NCBI RefSeq assembly: GCF_014352955.1
Contig: NZ_CP060691.1
Coordinates: forward strand, 806,001 to 870,000
Direction of reading: 5' to 3'
Source of the DNA: Mycoplasma sp. Pen4
GTDB taxonomy: Bacteria; Bacillota_I; Bacilli_A; Mycoplasmatales; Metamycoplasmataceae
Length of the DNA: 64,000 nt
A model generated the notes under the pieces. The model searched no databases and was not told the DNA's origin. It was given only the letters and a program-made list of their open reading frames with translations. The position numbers were made by a program, and so were the translations under genes. Numbering within the stretch: position 1 is the first letter of the stretch; each line of letters starts with the position of its first letter. Shown one piece after another: positions 11,583 through 26,005 of the stretch.

Positions 11583-12894
11583 ATTTTGATATAAATTTTT
11601 TAAACAATTTTAAAAATTTGTCATTCTTACCGAAAACTTGATATCTAAGTTTTTCCTTAAATCATAATCTTTTATTAACAACAGGTTTAAAATGTGAAAA
11701 TGTTTTAAACCCTTCATAACCTTGATATTTACCAAAACCAGATGAACCAACACCACCAAAACCTAAATTTTGATTACTTAAAAATGTCACAGCGTCATTA
11801 ATCATTACATTTCCACATTTAACATTTTCAACAAGATATTTAATTTCAATATTATTTCTTGAAAATACATACATTGCTAGCGGATTAGCTTTTTCGTCTA
11901 ATTCTTTAACAATTTCATCAACTTCTTCAAAAGTTAAAATAGGTAGAATTGGAGCAAATATTTCATCTTGCATTGACTTAGAATTTCAAGTTGCTTCTTC
12001 TAAAAGTAAATGCATTTTTGTTTTTTCATTATTGAAGGTAATTTTATTTGAAAGACCTTGAATTCTATTAACATGATTTTTGTTTATTACTTTGGCAAAG
12101 GCATCGAATTGATCAGTTTCTGCCAAATTAGAAATATAATCATATGCAAAATTTATTGCTTCTATAAGTTCGTCTTTCTTTTCTTTGTGCACATAAATAT
12201 AGTCTGGTGCAACACAAGTTTGACCTTGATTTAACATTTTTCCTCAAACAATTTTAAGTGCAGTATCTTCAATATCAGCCGAATATGCCACAATCGTAGG
12301 TGTTTTACCTCCTAATTCCATAAGACAAGGAATCATTTTTTCAGCTGCTTTTTTGTATATTATTTTTCCGACACGTTCAGAACCTGTAAACATAACAAAA
12401 TCAAGTTTTTTTGCAAAAATTTCTTCAACTACTTCAGGGCCACCTAAATGAACTTCAATTTCTTCTTTGTTAAAAATACCTTCTAAAATTTCTTTAACAA
12501 GTAACGAAGTTTTTGGCGCTAATTCAGAAGGTTTTAAAATAACTTTGTTACCTGCACCATAGGCATTAACGAATGGAATCATTGTTAAATTAAATGGATA
12601 ATTTCACGGTGAGATCACTAAAACATTACCTAATGGTTCATGTGCATAATATGATTTTGCTGGAAATAATTTTAATGGTGTTGATACATTCTTATTTTTG
12701 CTTCATTTATTTACTTTCTTAATATACAAATTGATCTCAGAAATAACCGGAGCAATTTCTGTTAATTCAGATTCAATTTTATTTTTACCCAAATCTTGAT
12801 ATAAAGCTTCATAAATTTTTTCTCTATTATCAAAAATTGCTCTTTTTAATCTTTTTAAGTTGTTTTTTATTGTTTTTGGAGTATTTAATTTCAT
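11581..12894 (-). CDS. Aldehyde dehydrogenase, class 3-like (437 aa)
   Basis: Cytosolic NAD(P)-dependent oxidation of an aldehyde to the acid. The short length and the order of motifs (PWNYPFN, KPSE, FTGSERVGKIIYKKAA, MELGGKTP with catalytic Glu193, GQTCVAP with nucleophile Cys227, then the C-terminal FGGVGSSGFGKYQG block) match the class 3 / YwdH-type aldehyde dehydrogenases. All catalytic residues are present. Four Trp codons in the frame are TGA. The start at 12894 follows a purine-rich AAGAGAAAAA stretch; a TATAAT lies further upstream. The gene stands alone between the transporter block and the tRNA operon. The real substrate cannot be read from sequence. Confidence 0.92.
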
Positions 12895-13029
12895 TTTTTC
12901 TCTTTTCTTTTTCTACATAAAATTATATTAAATTAAAAGGTAAATTAAAATATAGAATTATTATCTGTGGGTTATATCATTTAATCAAAAATATATACAA
13001 TAATTTATTTATCCCTTGAAATAAGGCAT

Positions 13030-13060
13030 AAAAAAACTTCACATATGTGGGATGTGAAGC
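13030..13060 (-). terminator. Terminator of the tRNA operon
   Basis: Stem CTTCACAT / ATGTGAAG with a T-run, 34 bases after the tRNA-Leu 3' end. Confidence 0.85.
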
Positions 13061-13093
13061 TGCATGTTAATAAGGATAAAAATTTTAGTGCTT

Positions 13094-13178
13094 TGGTGCG
13101 CGAAGAGGGACTCGAACCCTCATGCCGGAAGGCACTAGAGCCTAAATCTAGCGTGTCTGCCAATTTCACCATCCGCGC
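13094..13178 (-). tRNA. tRNA-Leu (anticodon TAG)
   Basis: Full 85-nt class II tRNA with encoded CCA. Acceptor GCGCGGA pairs with TTCGCGC; anticodon loop TTTAGGC; variable arm present. It is the last of five tandem tRNA genes. Confidence 0.97.
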
Positions 13179-13220
13179 ATGTTGCAAAAAAGTTATAAAA
13201 AAAAGCCTTTAAATGCTTTC

Positions 13221-13296
<76 letters not shown>

Positions 13297-13297
13297 A

Positions 13298-13373
13298 TGG
13301 TGGAAGATAAGGGACTCGAACCCATGACATTCGCCTTGTAAGGGCGACGCTCTCCCAGCTGAGCTAATCTTCC
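13298..13373 (-). tRNA. tRNA-Val (anticodon TAC)
   Basis: 76 nt with encoded CCA; acceptor GGAAGAT/ATCTTCC, anticodon loop CTTACAA. Only one base separates it from tRNA-Thr. Confidence 0.97.
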
Positions 13374-13377
13374 ATAA

Positions 13378-13453
13378 TGGCAGTCTGTACGGGGATCGAA
13401 CCCGTGTATGCATGGATGAAAACCATGTGTGTTAACCGCTTCACCAACAGACC
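13378..13453 (-). tRNA. tRNA-Glu (anticodon TTC)
   Basis: 76 nt with encoded CCA; acceptor GGTCTGT pairs with ACAGACT (one G-T), anticodon loop TTTTCAT, discriminator G. Confidence 0.97.
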
Positions 13454-13458
13454 ATAAA

Positions 13459-13533
13459 TGGCGCCGATTATTGGGATTGAACCAACGACCAACTGGTTAA
13501 CAGCCAGCTGCTCTACCGCTGAGCTAAATCGGC
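13459..13533 (-). tRNA. tRNA-Asn (anticodon GTT)
   Basis: 75 nt with encoded CCA; acceptor GCCGATT, anticodon loop CTGTTAA. First gene of the tRNA operon. Confidence 0.97.
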
Positions 13534-13634
13534 ATTTGCTATTTGCTTAAATATTATACACTAAAATAATTTTTCAAAACAAATTATTTTTTTATTTTTT
13601 TGCTCTCAGCGTTTAATTGATTAAATACGAGATT

Positions 13635-13661
13635 ATTATAGCATACAAAAAATTAAGTCAA
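13635..13661 (-). promoter_or_regulatory. Promoter of the five-tRNA operon
   Basis: Minus-strand TTGACT, then TATGCTATAAT (extended -10), spacing about 15. It is the best -35/-10 pair in the 300-base gap between the two tRNA transcripts and leaves a leader of about 95 bases. The rest of the gap (13534-13829) is plain AT-rich sequence. Confidence 0.65.
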
Positions 13662-13798
13662 GTATATTTTTAAAAATATTTCAATGTTTATTGTGTTTCT
13701 AAAATAATTAAATAAAACATATTTTAAAACAATGTCATTTAATATAAAAAACACATAGATATTCTACATTATAAAATCACAAATTTAAAAGAATTTAA

Positions 13799-13804
13799 TA
13801 TAAT
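13799..13804 (+). promoter_or_regulatory. -10 box for tRNA-Leu(CAA)
   Basis: TATAAT 25 bases before the tRNA 5' end; no clear -35. Confidence 0.5.
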
Positions 13805-13829
13805 TTATATATAAATAAAATAGTTATAT

Positions 13830-13913
13830 GCACTAATGGTGGAATGGTAGACACCGTAGACTCAAAATCTACTGGAGAAATCCGTGCAGGTTCAAGTCCT
13901 GTTTAGTGCACCA
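13830..13913 (+). tRNA. tRNA-Leu (anticodon CAA)
   Basis: 84 nt with variable arm and encoded CCA. Acceptor GCACTAA/TTAGTGC, anticodon stem GTAGA/TCTAC with loop CTCAAAA. It is transcribed away from the minus-strand tRNA operon. Confidence 0.96.
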
Positions 13914-13914
13914 T

Positions 13915-13941
13915 ATGCGTTATAAAAAACGCATCTTTTTT
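13915..13941 (+). terminator. Terminator between tRNA-Leu and tpx
   Basis: Stem ATGCGTT / AACGCAT followed by a six-T run. It begins two bases after the tRNA and ends just before the ribosome-binding site of tpx, so it may only partly stop read-through. Confidence 0.8.
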
Positions 13942-13957
13942 ATAACAAGGAGAAAAA

Positions 13958-14458
13958 ATGAGATTTGTTACATTAGCAGGAACAAAACATAAATTAGTTG
14001 ATAATGCACCTCAAATTGGTGATGTTATTAATATTAAAGCTGCAAAAGCAGGAAGTTTTGAACAAACTTCAATCACAAGAGAACACAAATATTTAGTTCT
14101 TTTAAGTTTCCCATCAGCTGACACTTCTATTTGCGACATGCAAATTTTAAGAGGTGCTGAATTATCAGAAAAATATCCAAATTTTGACTACGCATCAATA
14201 TCAATGGATTTACCACCAGCTTTAAAAAACTATCAAGAAGGACATAAAGTTGGAAAAATTCAATTATTTTCAGACTACTTAGATCGCCATAATGCTGTTG
14301 ATTTAGGAGTTTTAATTGAAAATATTCAATTATGTGCTAGAGGAATGTTTATTTTAGATGAAAATAATAAAATCGTTTACATGCAATTAAATGATGAGAT
14401 TAAAAAGCAAGTTGATTTCGATGAATTCGAAAAGAAATTAGCAGAATTTAATAATTAA
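13958..14458 (+). CDS. tpx: Thiol peroxidase (Tpx-type peroxiredoxin, 166 aa)
   Basis: Reduces peroxides, normally with electrons from thioredoxin (a trxA gene is at 37.1 kb). The active-site block FPSADTSIC contains the peroxiredoxin signature P52-x3-T56-x2-C59, and FILDENNKIVY plus QLNDEI near the end match Tpx. The usual resolving Cys of atypical 2-Cys Tpx, expected after DLPPALKNY, is Gln93 here. The only other Cys is Cys126 in IQLCARG. The enzyme is therefore either 1-Cys or uses a different resolving partner. The start has an AAGGAG site; the next gene follows after 10 bases with its own AAGGAG, so they form an operon. Confidence 0.92.
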   Translation: MRFVTLAGTKHKLVDNAPQIGDVINIKAAKAGSFEQTSITREHKYLVLLSFPSADTSICDMQILRGAELSEKYPNFDYASISMDLPPALKNYQEGHKVGKIQLFSDYLDRHNAVDLGVLIENIQLCARGMFILDENNKIVYMQLNDEIKKQVDFDEFEKKLAEFNN

Positions 14459-14468
14459 GGAGAAAAAA

Positions 14469-15557
14469 ATGGATAAAAAATACGAAAAATTAGCAGAACG
14501 TTTATCAGCATACATGGCAATTGAAGCTATGTCACGTCATGAAGAACCAGTTGTTGATGAATTAAAAGCTAATATCAAACCTGGTTTTGAAATTTCACGT
14601 GATAAATTAGGATCAGTAATTTTCTACAAAAAATCTAAAAAACCTAATGCACCAAAAGTTATGTTAGCAGCACACATGGATGAAGTTGGTTACATGGTGC
14701 GTGAAATCGCTGATAACGGTAATATTTTAGTTTCAACAATTGGTGGTGTATGACCAACAGTTGTTATTGGTACAAAAGCAGTTGTAGTTTCTTCACAAAC
14801 AGGAGAAAGATTCACAGGAGTTTTTGGACACACATCAATCCATATTCTTGAAAGAGAAAAAGTTTCAGTTGCGCTTAAAGAATCAGACTTATATGTAGAT
14901 TTAGGTTTTGCATCTAAAAAAGAAGTTGAAGAAGCTAAAATTGAAATTGGAGACAAAATCTTCATGAGTGGTGAAACAATTCACTTTGCAAACAACATCA
15001 TTGGTGGTAAAGCAATGGATAACCGTGCAGGTGTTACTGCATTAGAATTTATAGCAAACAATATTGTTGATTTAGACTTAGGTTGTGATGTTTACCTTGT
15101 TGGAACTGTTCAAGAAGAAGTCGGAACACGTGGTGCTAAAACATCAGTTTCAATCATTAATCCAGAAGTTGCATTTGCAGTTGACACTGGTGCTTCACAT
15201 GATACAACAGGATGTAAACCTGGTACAACAGTTTTAGGAAAAGGTGCTGCTATCTTAGTTAAAGATTCAGGAACATTACCTGATCCAAAATTAATCGATG
15301 TATTAACAGATCTTGCAAAAGAAAAAGAAATTCCAGCATATAAATATGTTGCTGGTGGTGGGGGAACTGATTCACACGAATTACAATTCGCTCCAGGTGG
15401 TGCAGCCGTTACAACATTAACAATCCCACAAAGATACTTACATAGCCCAATTGGTTCAGCATCACTTGTTGATATCCAAGCAGTTATTGATATTATGACT
15501 GAGTTCATTAAAGCGTTTGACGAAAAAATTTACAATGAAAAAATGTCATACAAATAA
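14469..15557 (+). CDS. M42 family metallo-aminopeptidase (362 aa)
   Basis: Cytosolic peptidase of the glutamyl-aminopeptidase / endoglucanase-like M42 family, which trims peptides to amino acids. Metal ligands expected for M42 are present: His69 (AAHMDEVG), Asp184 (KAMDNRAG), Glu217 and Asp239 (VDTGASHD), His325 (YLHSPIG), with Glu216 as catalytic base (VQEEVG). Length and motif order are normal. One Trp is TGA (14751-14753). It follows tpx closely with a clear ribosome-binding site. In a parasite lacking amino-acid synthesis it probably completes digestion of imported peptides. Confidence 0.94.
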
Positions 15558-15574
15558 TCCTGTGAATAATATGA

Positions 15575-15603
15575 GAAGTTAGTTTTCTAACTTCTTTTTC
15601 TTT
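15575..15603 (+). terminator. Rho-independent terminator
   Basis: GAAGTTAG TTTT CTAACTTC followed by T-rich sequence, closing the tpx-peptidase operon. Confidence 0.88.
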
Positions 15604-15986
15604 TAACCCTAAGACATTGGCATTTTATTATTAAAAATAGATGGAATAAATATGAAAACAATAAAATATTTCCATATTTTGTGAAAATATAGTTTTTACT
15701 AAAAATAAAAATATGAAATTCAATACTTTAAAAACATCTAAAGAGTTATTAATACAATTATGTCTATGTGCTAGACATAAAAGTAATTTCTAATAGTGAT
15801 TTTGAAACAAAATAAAATAATCAAAATAGTCAATAAATTAACCTGAAAAAACGTAATAAAAAAATAGGTAAAAAATCATCCTAAAAATTTTATTTTTATG
15901 ATAAAATAAATTTACCTATTATGCAATTATACATTTAATATGTATTTTTTTCATTTTTACAGGTTAATTAGAAAGGATGACATACA
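15604..15986 (+). promoter_or_regulatory. rpoBC upstream region
   Basis: A 383-base gap before rpoB. It contains an extended -10 (TATGATAAAAT, 15897-15907) that would give a leader of about 70-75 bases. A 10-base inverted repeat, AATAGGTAAA (15863-15872) and TTTACCTATT (15911-15920), flanks this -10 element. A 25-codon ATG frame at 15713 has no ribosome-binding site and is not called. No riboswitch or conserved ribosomal-protein leader was recognised. Confidence 0.45.
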
Positions 15987-18900
15987 ATGGAGCAAAAAAA
16001 ATACAAAATACGTAAATTTGGTCCTATCACAGAGAGAAGAGACTACTCAATCACAAAAGAATCTCTTCCACTTTTTGACATTCTTGAAACAAGTAAAGAA
16101 AGTTTTGAACACTTTATTACTAAACGAATTCAAGAATGTTTATTAGAAGTTTATCCAATTGAAGCTGCTAATAAAGAAGTTCGTCTTGACTTTGAAAAAG
16201 GTTCAGTAAGATTAGAATTACCTTTTAAAAAGATTACAAGCGAAAGTGAAGAAATCAAAAAATGTAAAGCTAAAGGAATCAACTTTAGTGTTAAAGTTTA
16301 CATTCGTTTAAAAAGAGAAATCACAAATACAGGGGAAGTTAAAGTAGACGAAGTTTTACTTTGTGAAATTCCTTACATGACAACTGGAGGAAGTTTTATC
16401 ATTAACGGTTCTGAAAAAGTTATCGTTAGTCAGTTAATTCGTTCACCAGGTGCATACTTCGGACTTAATGTTCGTAACAAACAATCAGATGATCTTTTTA
16501 ACAAATTAGAAATCCTTCCAAGAATTGGATCATGACTTGAAGTTTCACATAAAGTTACATCATCAAGTCTTGATAGTGTAAAAGTTAAAGTTGATAAAAA
16601 CAAAAACGTTAACTTAGCAACATTCTTAGGAGCATTTGGTTTCACAGCAAAAACTATTAGAAGCTTATTCGGATCAAGTGATTTATTAGAAGAAACATTA
16701 AGAAAAGATAAGTTAATTCTTAATGAAGATTTAACAGACGAAGAAATTCTTGATGCTTGTCAAGATGACTTATTCCGTGGACTTAGAAAAGGAGATCGTG
16801 TTTCAGACGAAGCAAAACACTCTCTTTTACCAAGCATGTTGTTTGATAAAAAACGTTATAACTTATCAACAACAGGTCGTTACATGTTAAATAAAAAATT
16901 ATCACTTGTTGACCGTATTACAAATACATACTTAGCAGAAGATCTTAAATCTAAATCAGGAGAAATTCTTTTCCCTAAGAAAACTGAAATTACAATTAAG
17001 ATTGCTAAACAAATTCAAGAATACTTTAATGAAGGAATTTGTGCAACAGAAAAAATTCCTGGTATTAACCCAGAAATGGTTTACTACAAACTAATCCAAA
17101 ACAACAAAGCATTATCAAAACGTACACACATTGTTAAATTACGTGTATACCCAACTAAAAAATGAATGGAAGAAAAGGCAGATAGTCCAGTTCTTGTAAT
17201 TGGTAACGATCCTAAATCAGTTGAAACACACTTACTTATTTCAGACATCGTTGCAGCTATTAGCTACTACTTCAACTTAATCGATAACGTAGGACGTGAT
17301 GACGATCCAGATTCACTTACAAACAAACGTATTGTTTCAGTTGGTGAATTACTTGAAGGTCAATTAAGTGTTGCTTTAACAAAACTTGAAAAAGCTACAC
17401 GTGAACGTATGGGGGCTAAAGAAGCAGATAAAGTTACTGCTAAAAACGTAACAAACAACAAACTTGTTACTAACCAAATGAAACAATTCTTTAACTCATC
17501 TAAACTTTCACAATTCATGGATCAAATTAACCCACTTGCTGAAGTTTCAAACAAACGTCGTGTTACATCACTTGGACCTGGTGGTCTTAACCGTGATACT
17601 GCACAATTCGAAGTTCGGGACGTTCATGCAACTCACTACGGAAGAATTTGTCCTATCGAAACACCTGAGGGACCTAACATCGGACTTATCCTTAACTATG
17701 CAACATTTGCAAAAGTTAATGAATTAGGTTTCTTAAAAACTCCTTACTTCAAAGTAAACAATGGTGTTGTTGATTATTCAGAAACACACTACTTAACAGC
17801 CGCTGAAGAAACAGGATATTCATTCGCGCAATCATCAGTTAGAGTTGACGACGACAACAAAATCGTTGAACCTATCTTAACAATTAGACGTGATTACAAC
17901 TATATCATTGGTAAACCTGAAGATATTGACTTTATCGAGGTTTCATCAAGACAAATTGTTTCAGTTGCTGCTGCTGCTATTCCTTTCCTTGAAAACGATG
18001 ATGCCAACCGTGCACTTATGGGTTCTAACATGCAACGTCAAGCAGTTCCACTTCTTATTGCCGAAGCACCATTAGTTGCTACAGGTATTGAAGCAGACAT
18101 TGCTAGATATTCATCATATAACTTAGTTGCTAAAAACAATGGAACAGTTTCATTTGTTGATGGTTCAAAAATCCACATCAAAAACGAAAAAGGAAACACA
18201 GACAGATATTCACTTAGAAACTTTGAAAGAAGTAACCAAGGAACACTTATTCAACAAAAACCAATCGTTTCTGTTGGACAAGAACTTAAAAAAGGTGACT
18301 TACTTGTTGATGGTTCATCATTTAAAGATGGTGAAATGGCACTTGGTAAAAACGTACTTGTTGGTTTCACAACATGAAACGGATACAACTTCGAGGATGC
18401 CGTAATCATCAACGAAAGACTTGTTAAAGATGATGTTTATACATCAATTCACATCGAAGAACAAACAATCCAATTTAGAACATCACGTGCTGGAGATGAT
18501 GTACTTACAGCAAACATTCCTAACGTTTCAAAACATTCATTAAGACACTTAGATGAAGATGGTGTAGTAAGAGTTGGTTCAGAAGTATTACCTGGAGATA
18601 TTCTTGTTGGACGTTTATCACCAAAAGGTGAAGACAACCCATCTCAAGAAGAAAAACTTCTTATGGCTATTCTTCAACAACGTGCTACAACACAAAAAGA
18701 CACATCATTAAAAGTTAAAAACGGACATAACGGAACAGTTATCCACGTTGAAACACTTTCTCGTGAAAACGGAGATATGCTTGAAGAAGGTGTTGATAAA
18801 ATCATTAAAGTATCAATCGCACAAAAACGTAAAATCAAAGTCGGAGATAAAATGGCTGGACGTCACGGTAACAAAGGGGTTATCTCAATCGTGTTACCAG

Positions 18901-19593
18901 AAGAAGATATGCCATATTTAGAAGACGGAACACCACTTGACATTATGCTTAACCCACAGGGGGTTCCATCACGTATGAACATCGGACAGGTTCTTGAGTT
19001 ACACCTTGGTATGGCTGCAAGAAAATTAGGTGTTAAATTCGTTACTCCTTCATTTGATGGGGTTAAAAAATCAGACATCGAAGCTGCATTAGAAGAAGCA
19101 GGATTAGATAAATCAGGAAAACAAACACTTATTGATCCAATTACTGGTAGAAAATTTGATAAACCAATTTCAGTTGGAGTTATGTACATGCTTAAACTTA
19201 ACCACATGGTTGATGATAAAATGCATGCTCGTAGTGTTGGACCATACTCACTTATCACACAACAACCACTTGGAGGTAAATCTCAAAATGGGGGTCAAAG
19301 ATTCGGGGAAATGGAAACATGAGCTATCGAATCTTATGGAGCTACAAATGTACTTCAAGAAATTCTTACATATAAATCGGACGATATAGTTGGACGTAAT
19401 GCATTGTATAGTGCTTTAGTTTCTGGTAAAGAACTTCCACAACCTGGAATTCCAGAATCATTTAATGTTCTTAGTTATGAACTTAAAGGTCTTGGAATGA
19501 AACTTGAAGCTTCAGAAGAAGCTGTATCAGAAGATGATATGTCAGAACAAGATTACCAATACATAGATTCAAACGAAATGGGAGGAGAAGGTT

Positions 19594-19601
<8 letters not shown>
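15987..19601 (+). CDS. rpoB: DNA-directed RNA polymerase subunit beta (1204 aa)
   Basis: Catalytic beta subunit of RNA polymerase. Conserved blocks run through the whole protein: [55 protein letters not shown] (quoted here in part), the [12 protein letters not shown] region and [19 protein letters not shown] near the end. In the rifampicin pocket, the residue equal to E. coli His526 is Asn522 (SNKRR), a substitution linked to the natural rifampicin resistance of mollicutes. Conserved Trp codons are TGA (for example 16533-16535, 18375-18377, 19320-19322). The start follows AAAGGA. It overlaps rpoC by 8 bases. Confidence 0.98.
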
Positions 19602-24120
<4,519 letters not shown>

Positions 24121-24132
24121 TAATCTCAATTT

Positions 24133-24163
24133 AAAAAAGTAGCCTTTAAGAGCTACTTTTTTA
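24133..24163 (+). terminator. Terminator of rpoBC
   Basis: AAAAGTAGC / GCTACTTTT stem with a T-run, 12 bases after the rpoC stop. Confidence 0.9.
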
Positions 24164-24183
24164 TTACTTTTAAATTAAAGTAT

Positions 24184-24189
24184 TATAAT
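24184..24189 (+). promoter_or_regulatory. -10 box of leaderless promoter for dut
   Basis: TATAAT, then six bases, then the ATG at 24196. Confidence 0.6.
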
Positions 24190-24195
24190 AGAGGC

Positions 24196-24693
24196 ATGAA
24201 TTTAACACACATCTTTCAAATGCAAAAAGAGCTTGATGAAAAGATAGCTGCAAAAAGCAAAAAAGCAAATCCAGATCTAACAGAAAATGACTTTTTAGTC
24301 CAAAAAACACTAGCTTTAGTTATTGAAGCAGGTGAATTTATTAATGAAGTTCAAAGTTTTAAATATTGAAAATTAAATAAAAATATCGACAGTGATGCAT
24401 TAACAGAGGAATTTGCCGATCTACTTCACTTCCTTGTTAACTTTGCTTATTTATATGAGTTAAGTCCAATTATTGAACCAGTAATTGCATCAGAAGATAT
24501 TAACATTCAATTCCAACAATTAATTATTGCAACAGCAGAATTAATGAAAGAAATCAACAAAGATAATATTAAGAAAATTTTTGAACTTGCTCTAGGAAGT
24601 TTTGTGATGTTAGGTTATGACTATGATGATCTTTATCAAGCATACTTAAGAAAAAATACTAAAAATCATTTAAGAATCAAAAATAATTATTAA
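24196..24693 (+). CDS. dut: dUTPase, dimeric all-alpha type (165 aa)
   Basis: Hydrolyses dUTP to dUMP and pyrophosphate, keeping uracil out of DNA and feeding dTMP synthesis (thymidylate kinase is at 61.8 kb). The metal-binding pattern of the all-alpha NTP pyrophosphohydrolase fold is visible: E44-A-G-E47 with Glu51, then E72-F-A-D75 followed by LLHF. The frame contains one TGA Trp. TATAAT stands six bases before the ATG, so the transcript is probably leaderless. A compact hairpin terminator overlaps the stop codon. Confidence 0.85.
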
Positions 24694-24712
24694 GAGCATT
24701 TTGCTCTTTTTT
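24692..24712 (+). terminator. Terminator of dut
   Basis: AAGAGCA TTT TGCTCTT with following T-run, overlapping the dut stop codon. Confidence 0.85.
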
Positions 24713-24742
24713 CATACAAATTTACAATCTTTTCGAAAGATA

Positions 24743-24748
24743 TATAAT
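24743..24748 (+). promoter_or_regulatory. -10 box of leaderless promoter
   Basis: TATAAT, then six bases, then the ATG at 24755. Confidence 0.6.
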
Positions 24749-24754
24749 ATAAGT

Positions 24755-25267
24755 ATGGAAACAAAAGAAACTAAAAGAATTTGGTTTTCGTTAATATCGA
24801 TAATTAATACACTTGTAATTTTAGGTTTTACATCATTATTGATAATCGCATATTATGACTTATATAAAGATTTTCAAAACTATAACACAGGTGATTTCCC
24901 ACCTTTATTGCCATTTTTTGGATTAAATAATTGACAACAAATTCTTGTATTTATTCCTGGTCCATTCTTACTTGCATTATTACAATCGTTTTTAGCACGT
25001 AAGGAAACGCCTAGAATTTTAGCAAGAATATCAAGGGGAATGAACACTATTGCGACATATGTATCAATTACTGTTTTAATATTCTTCATTGTTACAATAA
25101 CAATTAAACTTGCAAATAGTCAAGCACTTGCTAATACTTCAGATGCAAATGTTTACGACTATAGATTAGATTTATTTGTCAATAATACTCTCTTATATGG
25201 TGGTTTTGGATTAGTGTTAGTTTTATTATCATCTATATGAGTAATCAAATTCAAAAGAAAACGTTAA
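24755..25267 (+). CDS. Four-pass membrane protein, unknown (170 aa)
   Basis: Small integral membrane protein with about four hydrophobic segments (residues about 9-32, 60-82, 95-118, 140-164), a short charged N-terminus and a Lys/Arg-rich C-terminus (IKFKRKR). Two Trp codons are TGA (24932-24934, 25238-25240). No family motif is recognised. The start is set by the TATAAT-six-ATG arrangement; there is no Shine-Dalgarno. It is monocistronic, closed by a hairpin shared with the convergent DUF402 gene. Confidence 0.85.
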
Positions 25268-25270
25268 AAC

Positions 25271-25284
25271 CTATGACATAGTGA
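25271..25284 (+). repeat. Intergenic repeat copy CCTATGACATAGTG
   Basis: Fourteen-base near-palindrome in the 3' region of the membrane-protein gene. The same 14 bases occur, inverted, at 28393-28406 inside a larger hairpin. Confidence 0.55.
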
Positions 25285-25290
25285 AAAATA

Positions 25291-25318
25291 AAAATTCAAG
25301 CCTGGGACTTGAATTTTT
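25291..25318. terminator. Bidirectional terminator
   Basis: AAAATTCAAG CCTGGGA CTTGAATTTT with T-rich flank, between convergent genes. Confidence 0.85.
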
Positions 25319-25327
25319 TGTTTGTGC

Positions 25328-25969
25328 TTAATATCTTTTTTTGATACTTGCAAACATCGAAATTTCTTCATTATATTTTTTTCGATTTGATCTTACAAAT
25401 TTTTCAATACTTTTATCACTGATTAATTTATCTTTATATAAAACTTCTAAGTAGTAGTTAATTACGTCTTCACTAAAGAAATATTTGTAATCATTATAAA
25501 GTATCATAATGCTTTTTAATTCTTCGTAAATATTCTCTTTTATTTTTGATGGATAGCTCATCATTCTTGAATGAATATTAAATTCTTCTCGATCCACAAT
25601 TTGAAGATCACGATCTGGATAGCATTTTACATCTAAGTCGTAATCAATAAATTTAATGGTTCCATCTTCAAAAATTGGTTTAGAAGCCATATTAATGTAA
25701 TAATATGCTCCTTGGTCTTTTAATAAAACTATCGCATTATAAAAAGAGTTCTTAGGAATAAATCAAATTGCATTTTCATTATATCTTCAACCATTAATGT
25801 CTTTTTCATACTCGGCGACAACTGTATTTTTTAAGAATAATACGATATGTCTTTTGTTATGAAAAATTACTTTAGCATCATTTCATTGACGATATAAGTA
25901 ACCATTATGTTTATATGCTTGAACATTAATCATTTGGCCGACTTTAATTTTGCTAAAATCTCATTCCAT
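25328..25969 (-). CDS. DUF402 family protein, probable nucleoside di/triphosphatase (213 aa)
   Basis: Matches the DUF402 fold: a beta-rich N-terminal half (QMINVQAYKHNGYLYRQW, KNTVVAEYEKDINGWRY), then the conserved block YYINMASKP, FIDYDLDVKCYPDRD and IVDREEF, whose acidic residues bind metal in characterised members (NtdP-type nucleotide phosphatases). The start at 25969 follows AAAGGAG. The first residues include a TGA Trp (MEW). Which nucleotide it cleaves cannot be told. The next minus-strand gene upstream ends 36 bases away, so they may be co-transcribed. Confidence 0.85.
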
Positions 25970-26005
25970 TGTTTCTCCTTTCTATATTGCGGTTATATAT
26001 TCATT

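Noticed and set aside
13005-13187. 60-codon frame antisense to and across tRNA-Leu(TAG)
   Set aside because: It is the tRNA gene and its terminator read as protein; no independent support.
15713-15793. 25-codon ORF upstream of rpoB (MKFNTLKTSKELL...)
   Set aside because: No ribosome-binding site or promoter, and no recognisable similarity; length fits chance.
18863-19258. Long open frames antisense to rpoB and to the M42 peptidase (15110-15508)
   Set aside because: Frames opposite highly expressed genes with biased codons; no ribosome-binding sites.
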